Assembly (NCBI RefSeq): GCF_041765605.1 | Contig: NZ_CP168900.1 | Coordinates: 388,001 to 452,000 of the forward strand | From: Listeria monocytogenes | GTDB taxonomy: Bacteria > Bacillota > Bacilli > Lactobacillales > Listeriaceae | DNA: 64,000 bases | Reading direction: 5' to 3' | Shown: piece after piece, positions 16,660-25,187 of the stretch | Numbering within the stretch: the first letter of the stretch is position 1 | Layout of the letters: every line of letters starts with the position of its first letter | Translations under genes and position numbers: made by a program | Notes under the pieces: model-generated | Told to the model about the DNA's origin: nothing | Databases searched by the model: none | Seen by the model: only the letters and a program-made list of their open reading frames with translations

Positions 16660-17676
16660 ATGTTGAAAATGGGTTTTATCGGAAACGGAAAAAGCACGAA
16701 TAGATATCATTTACCGTTTATTTTAGAGCGGGATAATATTGAAGTGAAGACGATTTATAATCGAAATCCCAAAACAGCCACATGGGACAAAATTGAAGGG
16801 GTTCACTATACAACCGACTTAGACGAGCTGTTAAAAGACCCAGAAATCCAATTAATTACCATCTCTACAACACAAAGTTCGCATTTCGACTATGCCAAAA
16901 TGGTGTTAGAAAACGGCAAAAATGTGCTTGTTGAAAAACCATTTATGATGACATACGCCGAAGCTAAAGAAATTTTTGAGCTTGCTAAAGAACGTGGTTT
17001 ACTAGTACAATGCTACCAAAATCGTCGTTTCGATTCCGATTTTCTTACAGCACAAAAAGTAATTGAAAGTGGAAAATTGGGAGAACTTTTGGAAGTAGAA
17101 ATGCACTATGACTATTTCCGTCCAGAAATCCCAGAATCCGTCCATGAATTTAAATTCTACGATAGCTATCTATATGGTCACGGTTGCCATACAATCGACC
17201 AAGTACTATCTTATTTCGGTAAACCGGACAACATCCATTACGATGTGCGCCAACTGCTCGGCGAAGGACGAATGAACGATTATTTCGACCTTGATTTATA
17301 TTATGGCGTAACAAAAGTTTCTGTAAAATCAAGCTACTTCCGCATAAAAGCTCGTCCAAGCTTTGTTCTTTACGGTAAAAAAGGCATGTTTACAAAAGAA
17401 ACAAAAGACCGCCAAGAAGAACATTTAAAACTATTTTACATGCCAAGCAATCCGGATTTCGGGATTGACTTACCAGAACATTACGGAACGCTTACGTATG
17501 TCGATGATGCCGGAGTTTGGCACGAGGAAAAAGTAATCTCTGAGGTTGGTGACTACGGCCGCGTTTATGATGGTTTGTATGACGCGATTGTCAACGGTAA
17601 ACCTAAACAAGTGACAGATGAAGAAACCTTGCTACAAATGGAGATTTTGGAAAAAGGTGTCGAAGCTTGCAAATAA
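16660..17676 (+). CDS. Gfo/Idh/MocA family NAD(P)-dependent oxidoreductase
   Basis: The 338-residue protein has the N-terminal Rossmann fold of the family (MGFIGNGKSTNRYHLPF), the VEKPFMMTYAEAKEIFELA segment with the EKP motif near residue 93, and a C-terminal alpha/beta substrate domain with a DSYLYGHGCHTIDQ region that carries the conserved His. It looks closest to the YhhX/YvaA type, some members of which oxidise inositols or other sugars; the substrate here is not clear. AAGGAGG lies upstream of ATG 16660 and a strong terminator follows, so it is a single-gene unit just before the fructose-type PTS. Confidence 0.85.
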   Translation: MLKMGFIGNGKSTNRYHLPFILERDNIEVKTIYNRNPKTATWDKIEGVHYTTDLDELLKDPEIQLITISTTQSSHFDYAKMVLENGKNVLVEKPFMMTYAEAKEIFELAKERGLLVQCYQNRRFDSDFLTAQKVIESGKLGELLEVEMHYDYFRPEIPESVHEFKFYDSYLYGHGCHTIDQVLSYFGKPDNIHYDVRQLLGEGRMNDYFDLDLYYGVTKVSVKSSYFRIKARPSFVLYGKKGMFTKETKDRQEEHLKLFYMPSNPDFGIDLPEHYGTLTYVDDAGVWHEEKVISEVGDYGRVYDGLYDAIVNGKPKQVTDEETLLQMEILEKGVEACK

Positions 17677-17679
17677 TGA

Positions 17680-17718
17680 AAAATTGTCCGCGGGAGCAAG
17701 CTTGCGGACAATTTTTTT
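17680..17718 (+). terminator. strong intrinsic terminator
   Basis: A perfect 12-bp stem AAAATTGTCCGC / GCGGACAATTTT with a T-run ends the oxidoreductase transcript. Confidence 0.85.
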
Positions 17719-17727
17719 GGATAAAAA

Positions 17728-17828
17728 TGATTGATTTCGTTCATATAAACAACCAAAATAGCCCTAAAAATGAACTTTTTGCATAATACACCCATAATAT
17801 TGAATGAAGTCGTTCATCGTGATATAGT
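17728..17828 (+). promoter_or_regulatory. promoter and paired operator of the fructose-type PTS operon
   Basis: TTGAAT (17800-17805) and TATAGT (17823-17828) with 17-bp spacing form the likely promoter. A near-perfect palindrome TGAATGAAGTCGTTCA at 17801-17816 covers the -35 and spacer. A second copy, TGATTGATTTCGTTCA at 17728-17743, matches it in 13 of 16 positions and lies 73 bp upstream, about seven helical turns. The DeoR regulator at the operon's end is the obvious candidate to bind both and loop them. Downstream, AAGCGCTTAC at 17842-17851 resembles half of a catabolite-repression (cre) site. Confidence 0.55.
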
Positions 17829-17875
17829 GTAATCAACAAGTGAAGCGCTTACTTTGTTGAGAGAGGATGTGGATT

Positions 17876-18322
17876 ATGAATATATCGAATTTAATTAATG
17901 AAGACCGAATTATTTTTGATAATCGTATTCAAACAAAACAATTATTATTTGAAAAAGTAGCAGAAGTACTAGGTGAAGAAGGGTCTATAACAAATCCAAA
18001 AAAATTTATACGTGACTTATATAAACGAGAAGAAGAAACTTCCACTGGAATTGAAGATGGTTTTGGCATCCCTCATGCAAAAAGTAAATATGTAAAAGAA
18101 CCATTGATTGTTTTTGTTCATTCTGGCATTATATATGATTATTTTGGATTAGATAATTCATCGATTGAATGTAGTTTTCTTATTGGCGTTCCGAAAAAAG
18201 CCACAGATGTTCACTTGCAAATCCTAAGTGAACTGTCGAGGAAGTTAATGAACAAAGAATTTCGTGAAAAATTAAAAAATTCCAAAAACAAAACGGAAAT
18301 TATAACAATTTTATCGAACTAA
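17876..18322 (+). CDS. PTS fructose-type EIIA component
   Basis: The 148-residue protein is an EIIA domain of the fructose/mannitol class, transferring phosphate from HPr to the EIIB domain of the next gene. The active-site histidine lies in FGIPHAKSKYV near residue 63, after the STGIEDG segment. The frame also has an ATG at 17867, but that would leave no space after GAGAGG at 17860-17865, so I use the ATG at 17876. The gene is 13 bp before the EIIBC gene and starts the operon EIIA-EIIBC-aldolase-DeoR. Confidence 0.88.
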   Translation: MNISNLINEDRIIFDNRIQTKQLLFEKVAEVLGEEGSITNPKKFIRDLYKREEETSTGIEDGFGIPHAKSKYVKEPLIVFVHSGIIYDYFGLDNSSIECSFLIGVPKKATDVHLQILSELSRKLMNKEFREKLKNSKNKTEIITILSN

Positions 18323-18335
18323 GGAGGCGTTTCAC

Positions 18336-19730
18336 ATGAAAATAGTTGGTGTTACTGCTTGTCCCACTGGTATTGCGCATACGTATATGTCTGCCGAGAA
18401 ATTAACTATAACGGCAGAAGCGCTTGGTTACGAAGTGAAAATCGAGACACAAGGAGCTAAGGTTGAAAATGTTTTAACGAAGGAAGACATCGCCACTGCT
18501 GATTATGTCATTTTAGCAGTAGATAAAGAAATCGATACATCAAGGTTTGCTGGAAAGAAAATTAAAAAAGTATCCACTTCCAGAGCAATTAAAGAGGCTG
18601 ATGTGGTTATTGATGAAACTGTTTCAGGTAAAGGATTAATCAGTTTGGAGGCGAAAAGTTCGGATGTAAGCTCTGAACAACCTTCAAAAGCAAGTTTATA
18701 TAATCACTTTATGAATGGTGTTAACTATATGTTGCCATTTGTCATAGCTGGCGGGATTTTAATTGCTATTAGTTTTGCTTTTGGAATTGATGCCTCAAAC
18801 CCTGACTCTGATTCGTATAACGCACTTGCAGCTGCATTTTCAAAAATTGGTGGGGATACTGCATTTGGTTTAATGGTTCCAGCCCTTGCAGCAGGGATAG
18901 CGGTTTCTGTGGCTGGTCGAGCAGGATTTGCGCCCGGGCTTGTGGCAGGGACACTGGCGACTGTTGGTGGATCAGGATTTCTAGGCGGTATGATTGGTGG
19001 TATTTTGGCTGGTTACGTGGCACATTTCTTTGCTAATAAAGTCAATGTCACTAAATCACTTGCTTCGATTTATCAGTTGATTGTTGTACCGCTTTTAGGG
19101 ATTACGATTGTTGGTTTGGCGATGGTATTTATTATTGATACACCAATCGCTTGGGTTTTAAATGCACTCACAGGTTGGCTAAATGGGCTTGGTGAGACAT
19201 CTGGCGTCGTATTTGGACTACTCATTGGTGTGATGATGGCAGCAGATATGGGAGGTCCAATCAATAAATCTATTTCAACCTTTTCAATTGGGTTAATGTC
19301 AGCAGGTGTAACGGCGCCGATTGCGGCTTGTATGGCGGCTGGAATGGTTCCGCCACTTGGATTAGCACTCGCAACACTATTATTTAAAAACAAATTTACA
19401 AAAGAAGAAAAAACAGCGGGGAATTCTTGTTGGGTGTTAGGTGCATCTTATATTACTGAAGGAGCAATTCCTTTCGCAGTTGCTGATCCGCTCCGGGTTA
19501 TCCCGAGTTTGATGTTAGGTTCTGCAACAGCTGCTGCAATTTCGATGGGAGCTGGTGTAACTTCGATGGCGCCTCACGGTGGAATTTGGGTAATGTTCAT
19601 TCCAAATGTAATTAACCATTTATTTATCTACTTACTAGCAATTGCAGCAGGCACAGTCGTGACAGCAATTTCTGTCGGACTATTAAAAACCCCATTAAAC
19701 AAGCGAAAAAATAAAGAGGAGATGATATAA
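18336..19730 (+). CDS. PTS fructose-type EIIBC component
   Basis: The 464-residue permease begins with an EIIB domain (residues 1-100) that has the phospho-cysteine motif VTACPTGIAHTYM, Cys9, followed by a short linker and an EIIC domain of about 340 residues with eight to ten membrane segments (NYMLPFVIAGGILIA; PAIAAGIAVSVAGRAGFAPG-like; GVMMAADMGGPINK; YITEGAIPFAVADP). The EIIA is supplied by the gene before it. Together they import and phosphorylate a ketose or hexose of the fructose class. The paired class II aldolase suggests a sugar that ends as a ketose 1-phosphate or bisphosphate. GGAGGCG precedes the ATG. Confidence 0.92.
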   Translation: MKIVGVTACPTGIAHTYMSAEKLTITAEALGYEVKIETQGAKVENVLTKEDIATADYVILAVDKEIDTSRFAGKKIKKVSTSRAIKEADVVIDETVSGKGLISLEAKSSDVSSEQPSKASLYNHFMNGVNYMLPFVIAGGILIAISFAFGIDASNPDSDSYNALAAAFSKIGGDTAFGLMVPALAAGIAVSVAGRAGFAPGLVAGTLATVGGSGFLGGMIGGILAGYVAHFFANKVNVTKSLASIYQLIVVPLLGITIVGLAMVFIIDTPIAWVLNALTGWLNGLGETSGVVFGLLIGVMMAADMGGPINKSISTFSIGLMSAGVTAPIAACMAAGMVPPLGLALATLLFKNKFTKEEKTAGNSCWVLGASYITEGAIPFAVADPLRVIPSLMLGSATAAAISMGAGVTSMAPHGGIWVMFIPNVINHLFIYLLAIAAGTVVTAISVGLLKTPLNKRKNKEEMI

Positions 19731-20590
19731 TGTTATATACAATGAAAGATCTTTTAGCAGTAGGAAAAGCGCATCAATTTGCAGTACCAGCATTTAATAT
19801 CTGTAGTTTTGATATGTTAAAGGCGATAATGGAGGAAGTGGAGGCAAATAATGCTCCTGTAATTTTAGAAATTCATCCGGATGAAATAGAGTATCTCGGT
19901 GATAACTTTGTTGCAACAGTTAGAGAATACGCACATAGAAGTAAGGTGCCGGTCGTTATTCATATGGACCACGGTGGAACAATCAAAGATGTGATGCGGG
20001 CAATTAGAAATGGCTATACTTCTGTCATGATTGATGCTTCAAGAGCCAGTTATGAAGAGAACGTTGCGTTGACTAAGCAAGTGGTTGAACTTGCGCATAA
20101 AGTCGGTGTTTCTGTTGAAGCGGAACTTGGAACAATCGGGAACAATGGTTCAGCAGAAGGCGGGGCGGATACCATCATATATACTGACCCTGACCAAGCA
20201 GAAGATTTCGTACAGAGAACTGGCATTGATACGTTAGCCGTAGCTATTGGAACGGCGCATGGTTTATACCCTAAAGATAAAAAACCAGAACTGAATATGC
20301 CTCTTTTAAAAGAATTAAATAAACGCTTGGATATTCCGTTTGTACTTCATGGTGGTTCGGGAAATCCAGATAAAGAAGTCAGTGAATCTGTACAGTATGG
20401 TGTTAGAAAAGTAAACCTTAGTTCAGATCTGAAAAGTGTATTTTTTGAAGAAGTTCGCCGCGTTTTAGTGGACAATCCTGCGATGTATGAACCAAATCAA
20501 GTGTACCCATCAGCAAATGAAAAAGTAAAAGAAGTTGTAAGACATAAATTACACATTTTAAATACTACTGGTCAAGCAGATAAATACTAA
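19730..20590 (+). CDS. class II ketose-bisphosphate aldolase
   Basis: This 286-residue protein is a zinc-dependent class II aldolase of the FbaA/GatY/KbaY/IolJ family. It has AFNICSFDM at the start, the zinc histidines in HMDHGG near residue 83 and in GTAHGLYP and LHGGSG, and the GVRKVNLSSDL segment that binds phosphate. The family cleaves fructose-1,6-bisphosphate, tagatose-1,6-bisphosphate or related sugars into dihydroxyacetone phosphate and an aldehyde. It overlaps the PTS gene by one base (TAATG), so the PTS product is its likely precursor. An IolJ-type role for the iol genes further on is possible but less supported. Confidence 0.88.
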   Translation: MLYTMKDLLAVGKAHQFAVPAFNICSFDMLKAIMEEVEANNAPVILEIHPDEIEYLGDNFVATVREYAHRSKVPVVIHMDHGGTIKDVMRAIRNGYTSVMIDASRASYEENVALTKQVVELAHKVGVSVEAELGTIGNNGSAEGGADTIIYTDPDQAEDFVQRTGIDTLAVAIGTAHGLYPKDKKPELNMPLLKELNKRLDIPFVLHGGSGNPDKEVSESVQYGVRKVNLSSDLKSVFFEEVRRVLVDNPAMYEPNQVYPSANEKVKEVVRHKLHILNTTGQADKY

Positions 20591-20646
20591 TAAGAAGGGT
20601 AGAAGCGCTAGTTATAGTGCTTTTGCCCTTTAAGGAGTGGAGGAAC

Positions 20647-21417
20647 ATGTTAAGCACAGCGAAGGAACGGCAACTAAAAATCGTTAACCGGCTAAAAGTG
20701 GAACAATTTATGCGGATTATTGATTTAGTGGAGCTTGTCAACTACAGCGAAGCCACTGTTAAACGGGATTTAGTAGAATTAGAAAAAGAAGGACTTGTGA
20801 GACGAACAAGAGGCGGGGCAATGATTATCGATAATAAAAAAATCGATTTGCCTTATCTAATGAAAATGAATGAGCGAAGTAATGAAACGAGTAAAATAAG
20901 AATTGCCGATATTGCAAAATCACTGATTCGCGATGATATGGTGATTTTCTTAGACTCTAGCTCAACATCACTGCATTTAATCGATGTTTTAAGTAAATTT
21001 GATGGACTGCAAATTATTACAAACGGGGTCATGACGGCTTCCATGCTATCAGAATTTACAAATGCAAGAGTTAGTATTTTAGGAGGATCGATTTTAACGA
21101 AGCGATATACGGTGAACGGCGCAAAAGCATACAATGACGCTTTAACTTATAATGCGGATATTGCTTTTGTTTCATGCCGCGGGATTGACTATGACAAAGG
21201 TGCAACGGAAACACATGAAGGTGAAGCGCTCATCAAACAAGCTTTCAGGCGCCAGTCAAGTTCGCTCGTTTTACTCGTTACAGAAGAAAAAGTAGGACAC
21301 AAGTTTATGCACCAAAGCTTAGCATGTCATGATATTGACTATTTAATTACGGACTTCAAACTGGACCCAGATGTAGAGGAACAGTTCAAAACCCATCAAA
21401 TTACTTGTTTGTATTAG
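20647..21417 (+). CDS. DeoR family regulator of the fructose-type PTS operon
   Basis: The 256-residue protein has an N-terminal winged helix (MRIIDLVELVNYSEATVKRDL, then RRTRGGA) and a DeoR sensor domain with LDSSSTSLHLIDVLSKF. It is the last gene of the operon, 56 bp after the aldolase, an arrangement that supports autoregulation. The sites at 17728-17743 and 17801-17816 are its best operator candidates. The frame extends upstream to 20617, but GGAGTGGAGGAAC directly precedes ATG 20647, and I use that. Its 3' end overlaps the convergent small membrane gene by 17 bp. Confidence 0.85.
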   Translation: MLSTAKERQLKIVNRLKVEQFMRIIDLVELVNYSEATVKRDLVELEKEGLVRRTRGGAMIIDNKKIDLPYLMKMNERSNETSKIRIADIAKSLIRDDMVIFLDSSSTSLHLIDVLSKFDGLQIITNGVMTASMLSEFTNARVSILGGSILTKRYTVNGAKAYNDALTYNADIAFVSCRGIDYDKGATETHEGEALIKQAFRRQSSSLVLLVTEEKVGHKFMHQSLACHDIDYLITDFKLDPDVEEQFKTHQITCLY

Positions 21418-21628
21418 ATTTTATACTTAAATAGGCAAAAATAATCGTAAGGACTAAAAGTAAAACAGGTATTACTAATAAACTCCCGAAAAAGTGAATG
21501 TCATTAAATTCTTCGCTATCTAATAGTGATAATAATATGACATTTTTTTGAATAACATTTAAAACTTGTAAGCCCATAAAACATAGCATACTAAGTATTA
21601 ATGAAACGAAACTAAAAATTTTGTACAT
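21401..21628 (-). CDS. small membrane protein, unknown function
   Basis: This 75-residue protein has two predicted membrane segments, residues 2-24 and 49-69, separated by a polar loop with an acidic DSEEF segment, and a basic tail. I do not recognise it. AGGAGGTACAAC is a strong ribosome site before the ATG at 21628. Its 3' end overlaps the DeoR gene tail to tail by 17 bp. In EGD-e I remember the tatC and tatA genes in about this place; here there is only this unrelated small gene. Confidence 0.6.
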   Translation of the reverse strand: MYKIFSFVSLILSMLCFMGLQVLNVIQKNVILLSLLDSEEFNDIHFFGSLLVIPVLLLVLTIIFAYLSIKSNTNK

Positions 21629-21678
21629 GTTGTACCTCCTATTATGTAGTTTTAGTTTTATTATACAACAAAAACAAG

Positions 21679-21722
21679 AACGCCTTGAAACTTAAACGGA
21701 TATCCAAGTTTCAAGGCGTTTT
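21679..21722. terminator. long hairpin terminator
   Basis: Perfect 15-bp arms AACGCCTTGAAACTT (21679-21693) and AAGTTTCAAGGCGTT (21706-21720) flank a 12-base loop, with T-runs on both strands outside the stem. It mainly ends the minus-strand peptidase gene. Confidence 0.8.
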
Positions 21723-21734
21723 TGGAGAATGCTG

Positions 21735-22355
21735 TTAAAGAATTCCTTTCGAAGTTACCACGTTACCTTGTACAAAAATAGCTTCGCAGTTACTAATTGG
21801 AAATATTTTTAAATCATCCGCATAGTCCACTATTATTTGTTGTGTTATTTTTTTAAAAGGTGTGTTGTTGTAATGAGGAAGCGTATAGAAATCGACTAAA
21901 TTTAAAGCATCATAGTTGGTTAAATTAATGGCTTTTTTCACGCTGTCCATCGATTGGATATACGATATATTAGGACTCGTGATGACTGCACCGGCTGATT
22001 CGCCAATATATAATTTTCCTTTAGCAATTTCCTCTAAAATTAATTTATCTGCACCAGATCGTTTCAATTCTTGAAGTAAAAAGAAAGTATTTCCTCCAGT
22101 AACATAAATAAAATCATTTTTTTTGAGCGTCGCTGTTATTTCATCTAGAGTTTCTGTAGCCACATCTAGTTCTTCTACAATTAATCCTAAATCCTCGAGC
22201 GCTTTCTTACCAGCTTCAACATAAAAAACGACTTCTTCCACTTTGCTGGCTGTCGGGATAAAAGTAACCGTTTTTCCTTGAAGATTGCTTTCAAATTCAG
22301 TAAATAACGGTACAACATCTTTAAAAGACGAGGTCAAAAATAAATTTTTCATCAT
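21735..22355 (-). CDS. peptidase E (S51) family protein
   Basis: The 206-residue protein matches the peptidase E/aspartyl dipeptidase family. The nucleophile motif GESAGAVI carries the catalytic Ser near residue 120, preceded by FIYVTGGNTFFLLQEL, and the later LPHYN segment supplies the expected His. The family cleaves Asp-X dipeptides or cyanophycin-like peptides, and it is cytoplasmic. Both ATGs at 22355 and 22352 follow AAAGGAGC at workable spacing. It is divergent from the WYL regulator at 22453, which may control it through the shared palindrome. Confidence 0.8.
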   Translation of the reverse strand: MMKNLFLTSSFKDVVPLFTEFESNLQGKTVTFIPTASKVEEVVFYVEAGKKALEDLGLIVEELDVATETLDEITATLKKNDFIYVTGGNTFFLLQELKRSGADKLILEEIAKGKLYIGESAGAVITSPNISYIQSMDSVKKAINLTNYDALNLVDFYTLPHYNNTPFKKITQQIIVDYADDLKIFPISNCEAIFVQGNVVTSKGIL

Positions 22356-22399
22356 TTTTTAGCTCCTTTGGTTTAGTTTCTATATATAGTATAATAGTT

Positions 22400-22424
22400 A
22401 AAGGTATCAAATAGTGATACCTTT
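22400..22424. promoter_or_regulatory. inverted repeat in the peptidase/WYL divergent promoter
   Basis: AAAGGTATCA at 22400-22409 and TGATACCTTT at 22415-22424 make a perfect 10-bp inverted repeat with a 5-base spacer. It lies between the two divergent genes, close to TATAGTATAATA -10-like sequence at 22385-22396. It is probably the operator of the adjacent WYL regulator. Confidence 0.5.
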
Positions 22425-22452
22425 TAATTTAGATAAAAGAAAAGAGATGGCG

Positions 22453-23400
22453 ATGAGAAAAGCAGAACGGTTAAATGATATGATGTTGTTTTTAAATGAT
22501 AAAAATGCGTTTCAATTAAGCGATATAATGGCAAAATATGGCGTTTCCCGCAGTACTGCTATTCGAGATATACAGTCTTTGGAAGAAATAGGCATGCCGA
22601 TATATTCGGAGCGGGGACGAAATGGTCATTATCGGGTGCTTCGTAATCGGCTACTTTCACCAATTGTTTTTAATGTCGATGAAGTATTTGCGCTCTATTT
22701 TTCGATGCTTACGTTAAAAGCCTATGAAACAACACCTTTTCATTTAAGCGTGGAAAAATTAAAAACGAAATTTGAACGTTGTCTTTCAGCTGAAAAAATC
22801 AAAATGCTTCGAAAAACAGAAGAAGTATTTAGTCTTGGCTATATAAAGCATAATAATCAATGTGAATTTCTGGATGTTATTTTGCAATTTACGATGGAAG
22901 AGAAAGTGTGTCAGATTAATTATGATAAAAATGGGACTGAAAAAACGTATATTGTTCAATTTTATAATATATCTTCGGCGTATGGGCAATGGTATGTGAC
23001 GAGTTATAACTTCGAGACGAAGCGGATGCAGGTATTTCGTTGTGATAAAATCCTTGCGCTAAAAGAAAATGATACTTTTGAAGCTAAGAAAATGGAGGAA
23101 TTAAAAAGAGTGGCTGATTCTTTTAATAAAAAAGCTGATGTAACTACCTTTGAAGTGGAAATTGCCTCAAATGGTGTTGACTTATTTTTTAAAGAAAATT
23201 ATCCATCGATGAAACTTCGCCAACAGCAAGGTGAAAATGTTATTCATGGTTTTTATCATAAAGGTGAGGAACGATTTATTATCAATTATTTACTAGGTTA
23301 TGGTGAAAAAATTATAGCTATTCAGCCAGATTCATTGCGAGATATGTTGCTAAATGAGCTCGATACGATAAAAAAACATGTGCAAAATTTATCATCCTAA
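22453..23400 (+). CDS. YafY-type HTH-WYL transcriptional regulator
   Basis: This 315-residue protein has an N-terminal HTH (residues 1-60, with KYGVSRSTAIRDIQSLEEIGMPI) and a WYL ligand domain, including NISSAYGQWYVTSYNFETKRMQVFRCDKI. Such regulators sense small ligands or nucleic acids and often control the divergent gene. The frame opens at a GTG at 22414, but that codon is inside the inverted repeat and has no ribosome site. ATG 22447 and ATG 22453 are both possible; AAAAGAG suits 22453 better, though it is weak. A long frame reads on without interruption. Confidence 0.78.
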   Translation: MRKAERLNDMMLFLNDKNAFQLSDIMAKYGVSRSTAIRDIQSLEEIGMPIYSERGRNGHYRVLRNRLLSPIVFNVDEVFALYFSMLTLKAYETTPFHLSVEKLKTKFERCLSAEKIKMLRKTEEVFSLGYIKHNNQCEFLDVILQFTMEEKVCQINYDKNGTEKTYIVQFYNISSAYGQWYVTSYNFETKRMQVFRCDKILALKENDTFEAKKMEELKRVADSFNKKADVTTFEVEIASNGVDLFFKENYPSMKLRQQQGENVIHGFYHKGEERFIINYLLGYGEKIIAIQPDSLRDMLLNELDTIKKHVQNLSS

Positions 23401-23449
23401 CTTTGTTGTATAATGAAAACAAGTCAATGATTAGAAGGAGCCGATTTTA

Positions 23450-23959
23450 GTGGAAGAATGGGATTTATTAAATGCGGACCGTGAGCTAACCGGGAAAACA
23501 CATATCCGCGGTGAAAAACTAGCGCCCGGAGAACTTCATTTGGTTGTTCACGTATGTATTTTTAACGAAAAAGGGCAACTTTTAATCCAAAAGCGCCAAA
23601 AAGATAAAGAAGGTTGGCCGAATTATTGGGATCTTTCTGCGGCGGGTTCTGCGCTAAAAGGCGAAACAAGTCGCCAAGCTGCTGAACGAGAAGTGCAAGA
23701 AGAACTAGGTATTGCAATTGATTTAAGTAACACCCGCGCCAAATTTAGTTACCATTTCGAAGCAGGATTTGATGATTATTGGTTTATTACGAAAGACGTG
23801 GAACTTAGTGACTTAACTTTACAAAAAGAAGAAGTAGCAGATGCCCGTTTTGTCACCAAAGAAGCGTTAGAAGTGTTAAGAAGTTCGGGCGAATTCATTC
23901 CATACTTCTTTTTAAATCAGCTTTTTGACCTCAAAAACGCCACATCTATCCATTTTTAA
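23450..23959 (+). CDS. Nudix hydrolase, IPP isomerase-like subfamily
   Basis: The 169-residue protein begins at a GTG after AGAAGGAG. It resembles YfcD-type Nudix hydrolases: EEWDLLNADRELTGKTHIRGE at the start, then a complete Nudix box GSALKGETSRQAAEREVQEELGI (GX5EX7REUXEEXGU), near residues 65-88. The family hydrolyses nucleoside diphosphates linked to another group; the real substrate is unknown. A -10 box TATAAT lies at 23409-23414 and the gene is likely monocistronic. Confidence 0.87.
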   Translation: MEEWDLLNADRELTGKTHIRGEKLAPGELHLVVHVCIFNEKGQLLIQKRQKDKEGWPNYWDLSAAGSALKGETSRQAAEREVQEELGIAIDLSNTRAKFSYHFEAGFDDYWFITKDVELSDLTLQKEEVADARFVTKEALEVLRSSGEFIPYFFLNQLFDLKNATSIHF

Positions 23960-23980
23960 CGAATATAGCTAAATTTCCAC

Positions 23981-24009
23981 TTAACAAATTCGTTTCCTAC
24001 ACTTATAAT
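23981..24009 (+). promoter_or_regulatory. sigma-A promoter of the YebC-family gene
   Basis: TTAACA (23981-23986) and TATAAT (24004-24009) are separated by 17 bp, an excellent housekeeping promoter 46 bp before the gene. Confidence 0.7.
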
Positions 24010-24054
24010 AGTACAGAGACACGAGAAAACTCCAATTAGAAAGCGAGTGGTAAT

Positions 24055-24774
24055 ATGGGCCGTAAATGGGCAAATATTAAAGAGAAAAAAGCGTCAAAAG
24101 ATAAAACAAATAGTCGTATCTATGCAAAATTTGGAATTGAAATATATGTAGCGGCTAAATCGGGCGACCCAGATCCACATTCCAACCAAAAATTACGTTT
24201 TGTTATTGAACGTGCAAAAACATACAATGTGCCGAAACATATTATTGACCGTGCAATCGAAAAAGCGAAAGGCACTGGCGATGAAACGTATTCAGAACTG
24301 CGCTATGAAGGCTTTGGTCCAAATGGCTCGATGATTATCGTAGACGCACTGACAAATAATGTGAATCGTACGGCATCCGATGTTCGCGCAGCTTATAGCA
24401 AAAACGGCGGCAACATGGGCGTAAGTGGTTCAGTAGCTTATATGTTTGATAATACAGCCATTTTTGGTGTTGAAGGAAAAGACGCGGATGAGTTATTAGA
24501 ACTTTTAATGGAAGCGGATATTGACGTTCGTGACATTTTAGACGAAGATGGCCAAGCGATTATTTATGCAGAACCAGAAGATTTCCACAAAGTACAAGAA
24601 GGTTTGAAAGCGGCTGGAATTGAAGAGTTCACAGTAGCGGAAATCGAAATGATCCCTCAAAACGATATTCAATTATCAGGTGAGGATTTAGAAAAATTCG
24701 AGAAACTAATTGATGCTTTAGAAGACCTAGAAGACGTGCAAAAAGTATATCATAACGTCGAATTAGAAGATTAA
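24055..24774 (+). CDS. YebC/PmpR family DNA-binding or translation-associated protein
   Basis: This 239-residue protein is a typical YebC/TACO1 family member, with [19 protein letters not shown] at the start, [23 protein letters not shown], the GTGDETY loop and the acidic C-terminal region. Members have been described as transcriptional regulators and more recently as factors helping ribosomes through difficult proline stretches. The start usually reads MAGHSKW; here it is MGRKWANI, the YeeN-type branch. RBS is weak (GCGAGTGG). It is followed by the PhnA-like gene after 36 bp. Confidence 0.9.
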   Translation: MGRKWANIKEKKASKDKTNSRIYAKFGIEIYVAAKSGDPDPHSNQKLRFVIERAKTYNVPKHIIDRAIEKAKGTGDETYSELRYEGFGPNGSMIIVDALTNNVNRTASDVRAAYSKNGGNMGVSGSVAYMFDNTAIFGVEGKDADELLELLMEADIDVRDILDEDGQAIIYAEPEDFHKVQEGLKAAGIEEFTVAEIEMIPQNDIQLSGEDLEKFEKLIDALEDLEDVQKVYHNVELED

Positions 24775-24810
24775 CAGCCAACTATTACAACAATCGGAGG
24801 AATTGATAAA

Positions 24811-25146
24811 ATGTCAAAATTACCAAATTGCCCAGAATGTAACTCAGAATATGCCTATGAAGATCGCGGCTTATTAATCTGCCCGGAATGCGGACATGAG
24901 TGGAGCGCTGTAGCAGAAGAAGCTACCGAAGAAAAAGTGTTCAAAGACTCAAACGGCAACGTACTAACAGATGGCGATTCTGTCACAGTCATCAAAGATC
25001 TAAAAGTAAAAGGCGCATCAAACCCAATCAAAATGGGAACAAAAGTAAAAAATATCCGCCTAGTTGACGGCGACCACGACATCGATTGCAAAATCGACGG
25101 CTTCGGTCCAATGAAATTAAAATCAGAATTTGTTAAGAAGATATAA
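24811..25146 (+). CDS. PhnA/YjdM family zinc-ribbon protein
   Basis: The 111-residue protein has an N-terminal zinc ribbon with two CxxC pairs (CPEC at residues 8-11 and CPEC near 26-29) and a PhnA SH3-like domain with [23 protein letters not shown]. The family was named for alkylphosphonate utilisation in E. coli, but it is not needed for that process, and its function is unknown. The start follows ATCGGAGGA. A bidirectional terminator follows. Confidence 0.9.
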   Translation: MSKLPNCPECNSEYAYEDRGLLICPECGHEWSAVAEEATEEKVFKDSNGNVLTDGDSVTVIKDLKVKGASNPIKMGTKVKNIRLVDGDHDIDCKIDGFGPMKLKSEFVKKI

Positions 25147-25150
25147 AAAA

Positions 25151-25187
25151 ACAGCGATTCTCTACTAAGAGAGTCGCTGTTTTTTTT
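25151..25187. terminator. bidirectional terminator
   Basis: ACAGCGA with TCTCT and its complement AGAGA with TCGCTGT form a stem of about 13 bp, with A-run before and T-run after, between convergent genes. Confidence 0.8.

Noticed and set aside
17842-17855. Full cre (catabolite repression) site before the fructose-type PTS
   Set aside because: Only the right half and centre (AAGCGCTTACT) match; three bases at the left end differ from the consensus, so I list it only as a half match.
22414-22452. GTG start for the WYL regulator at 22414
   Set aside because: The GTG lies inside the perfect inverted repeat and has no ribosome site; the family start fits ATG 22453.
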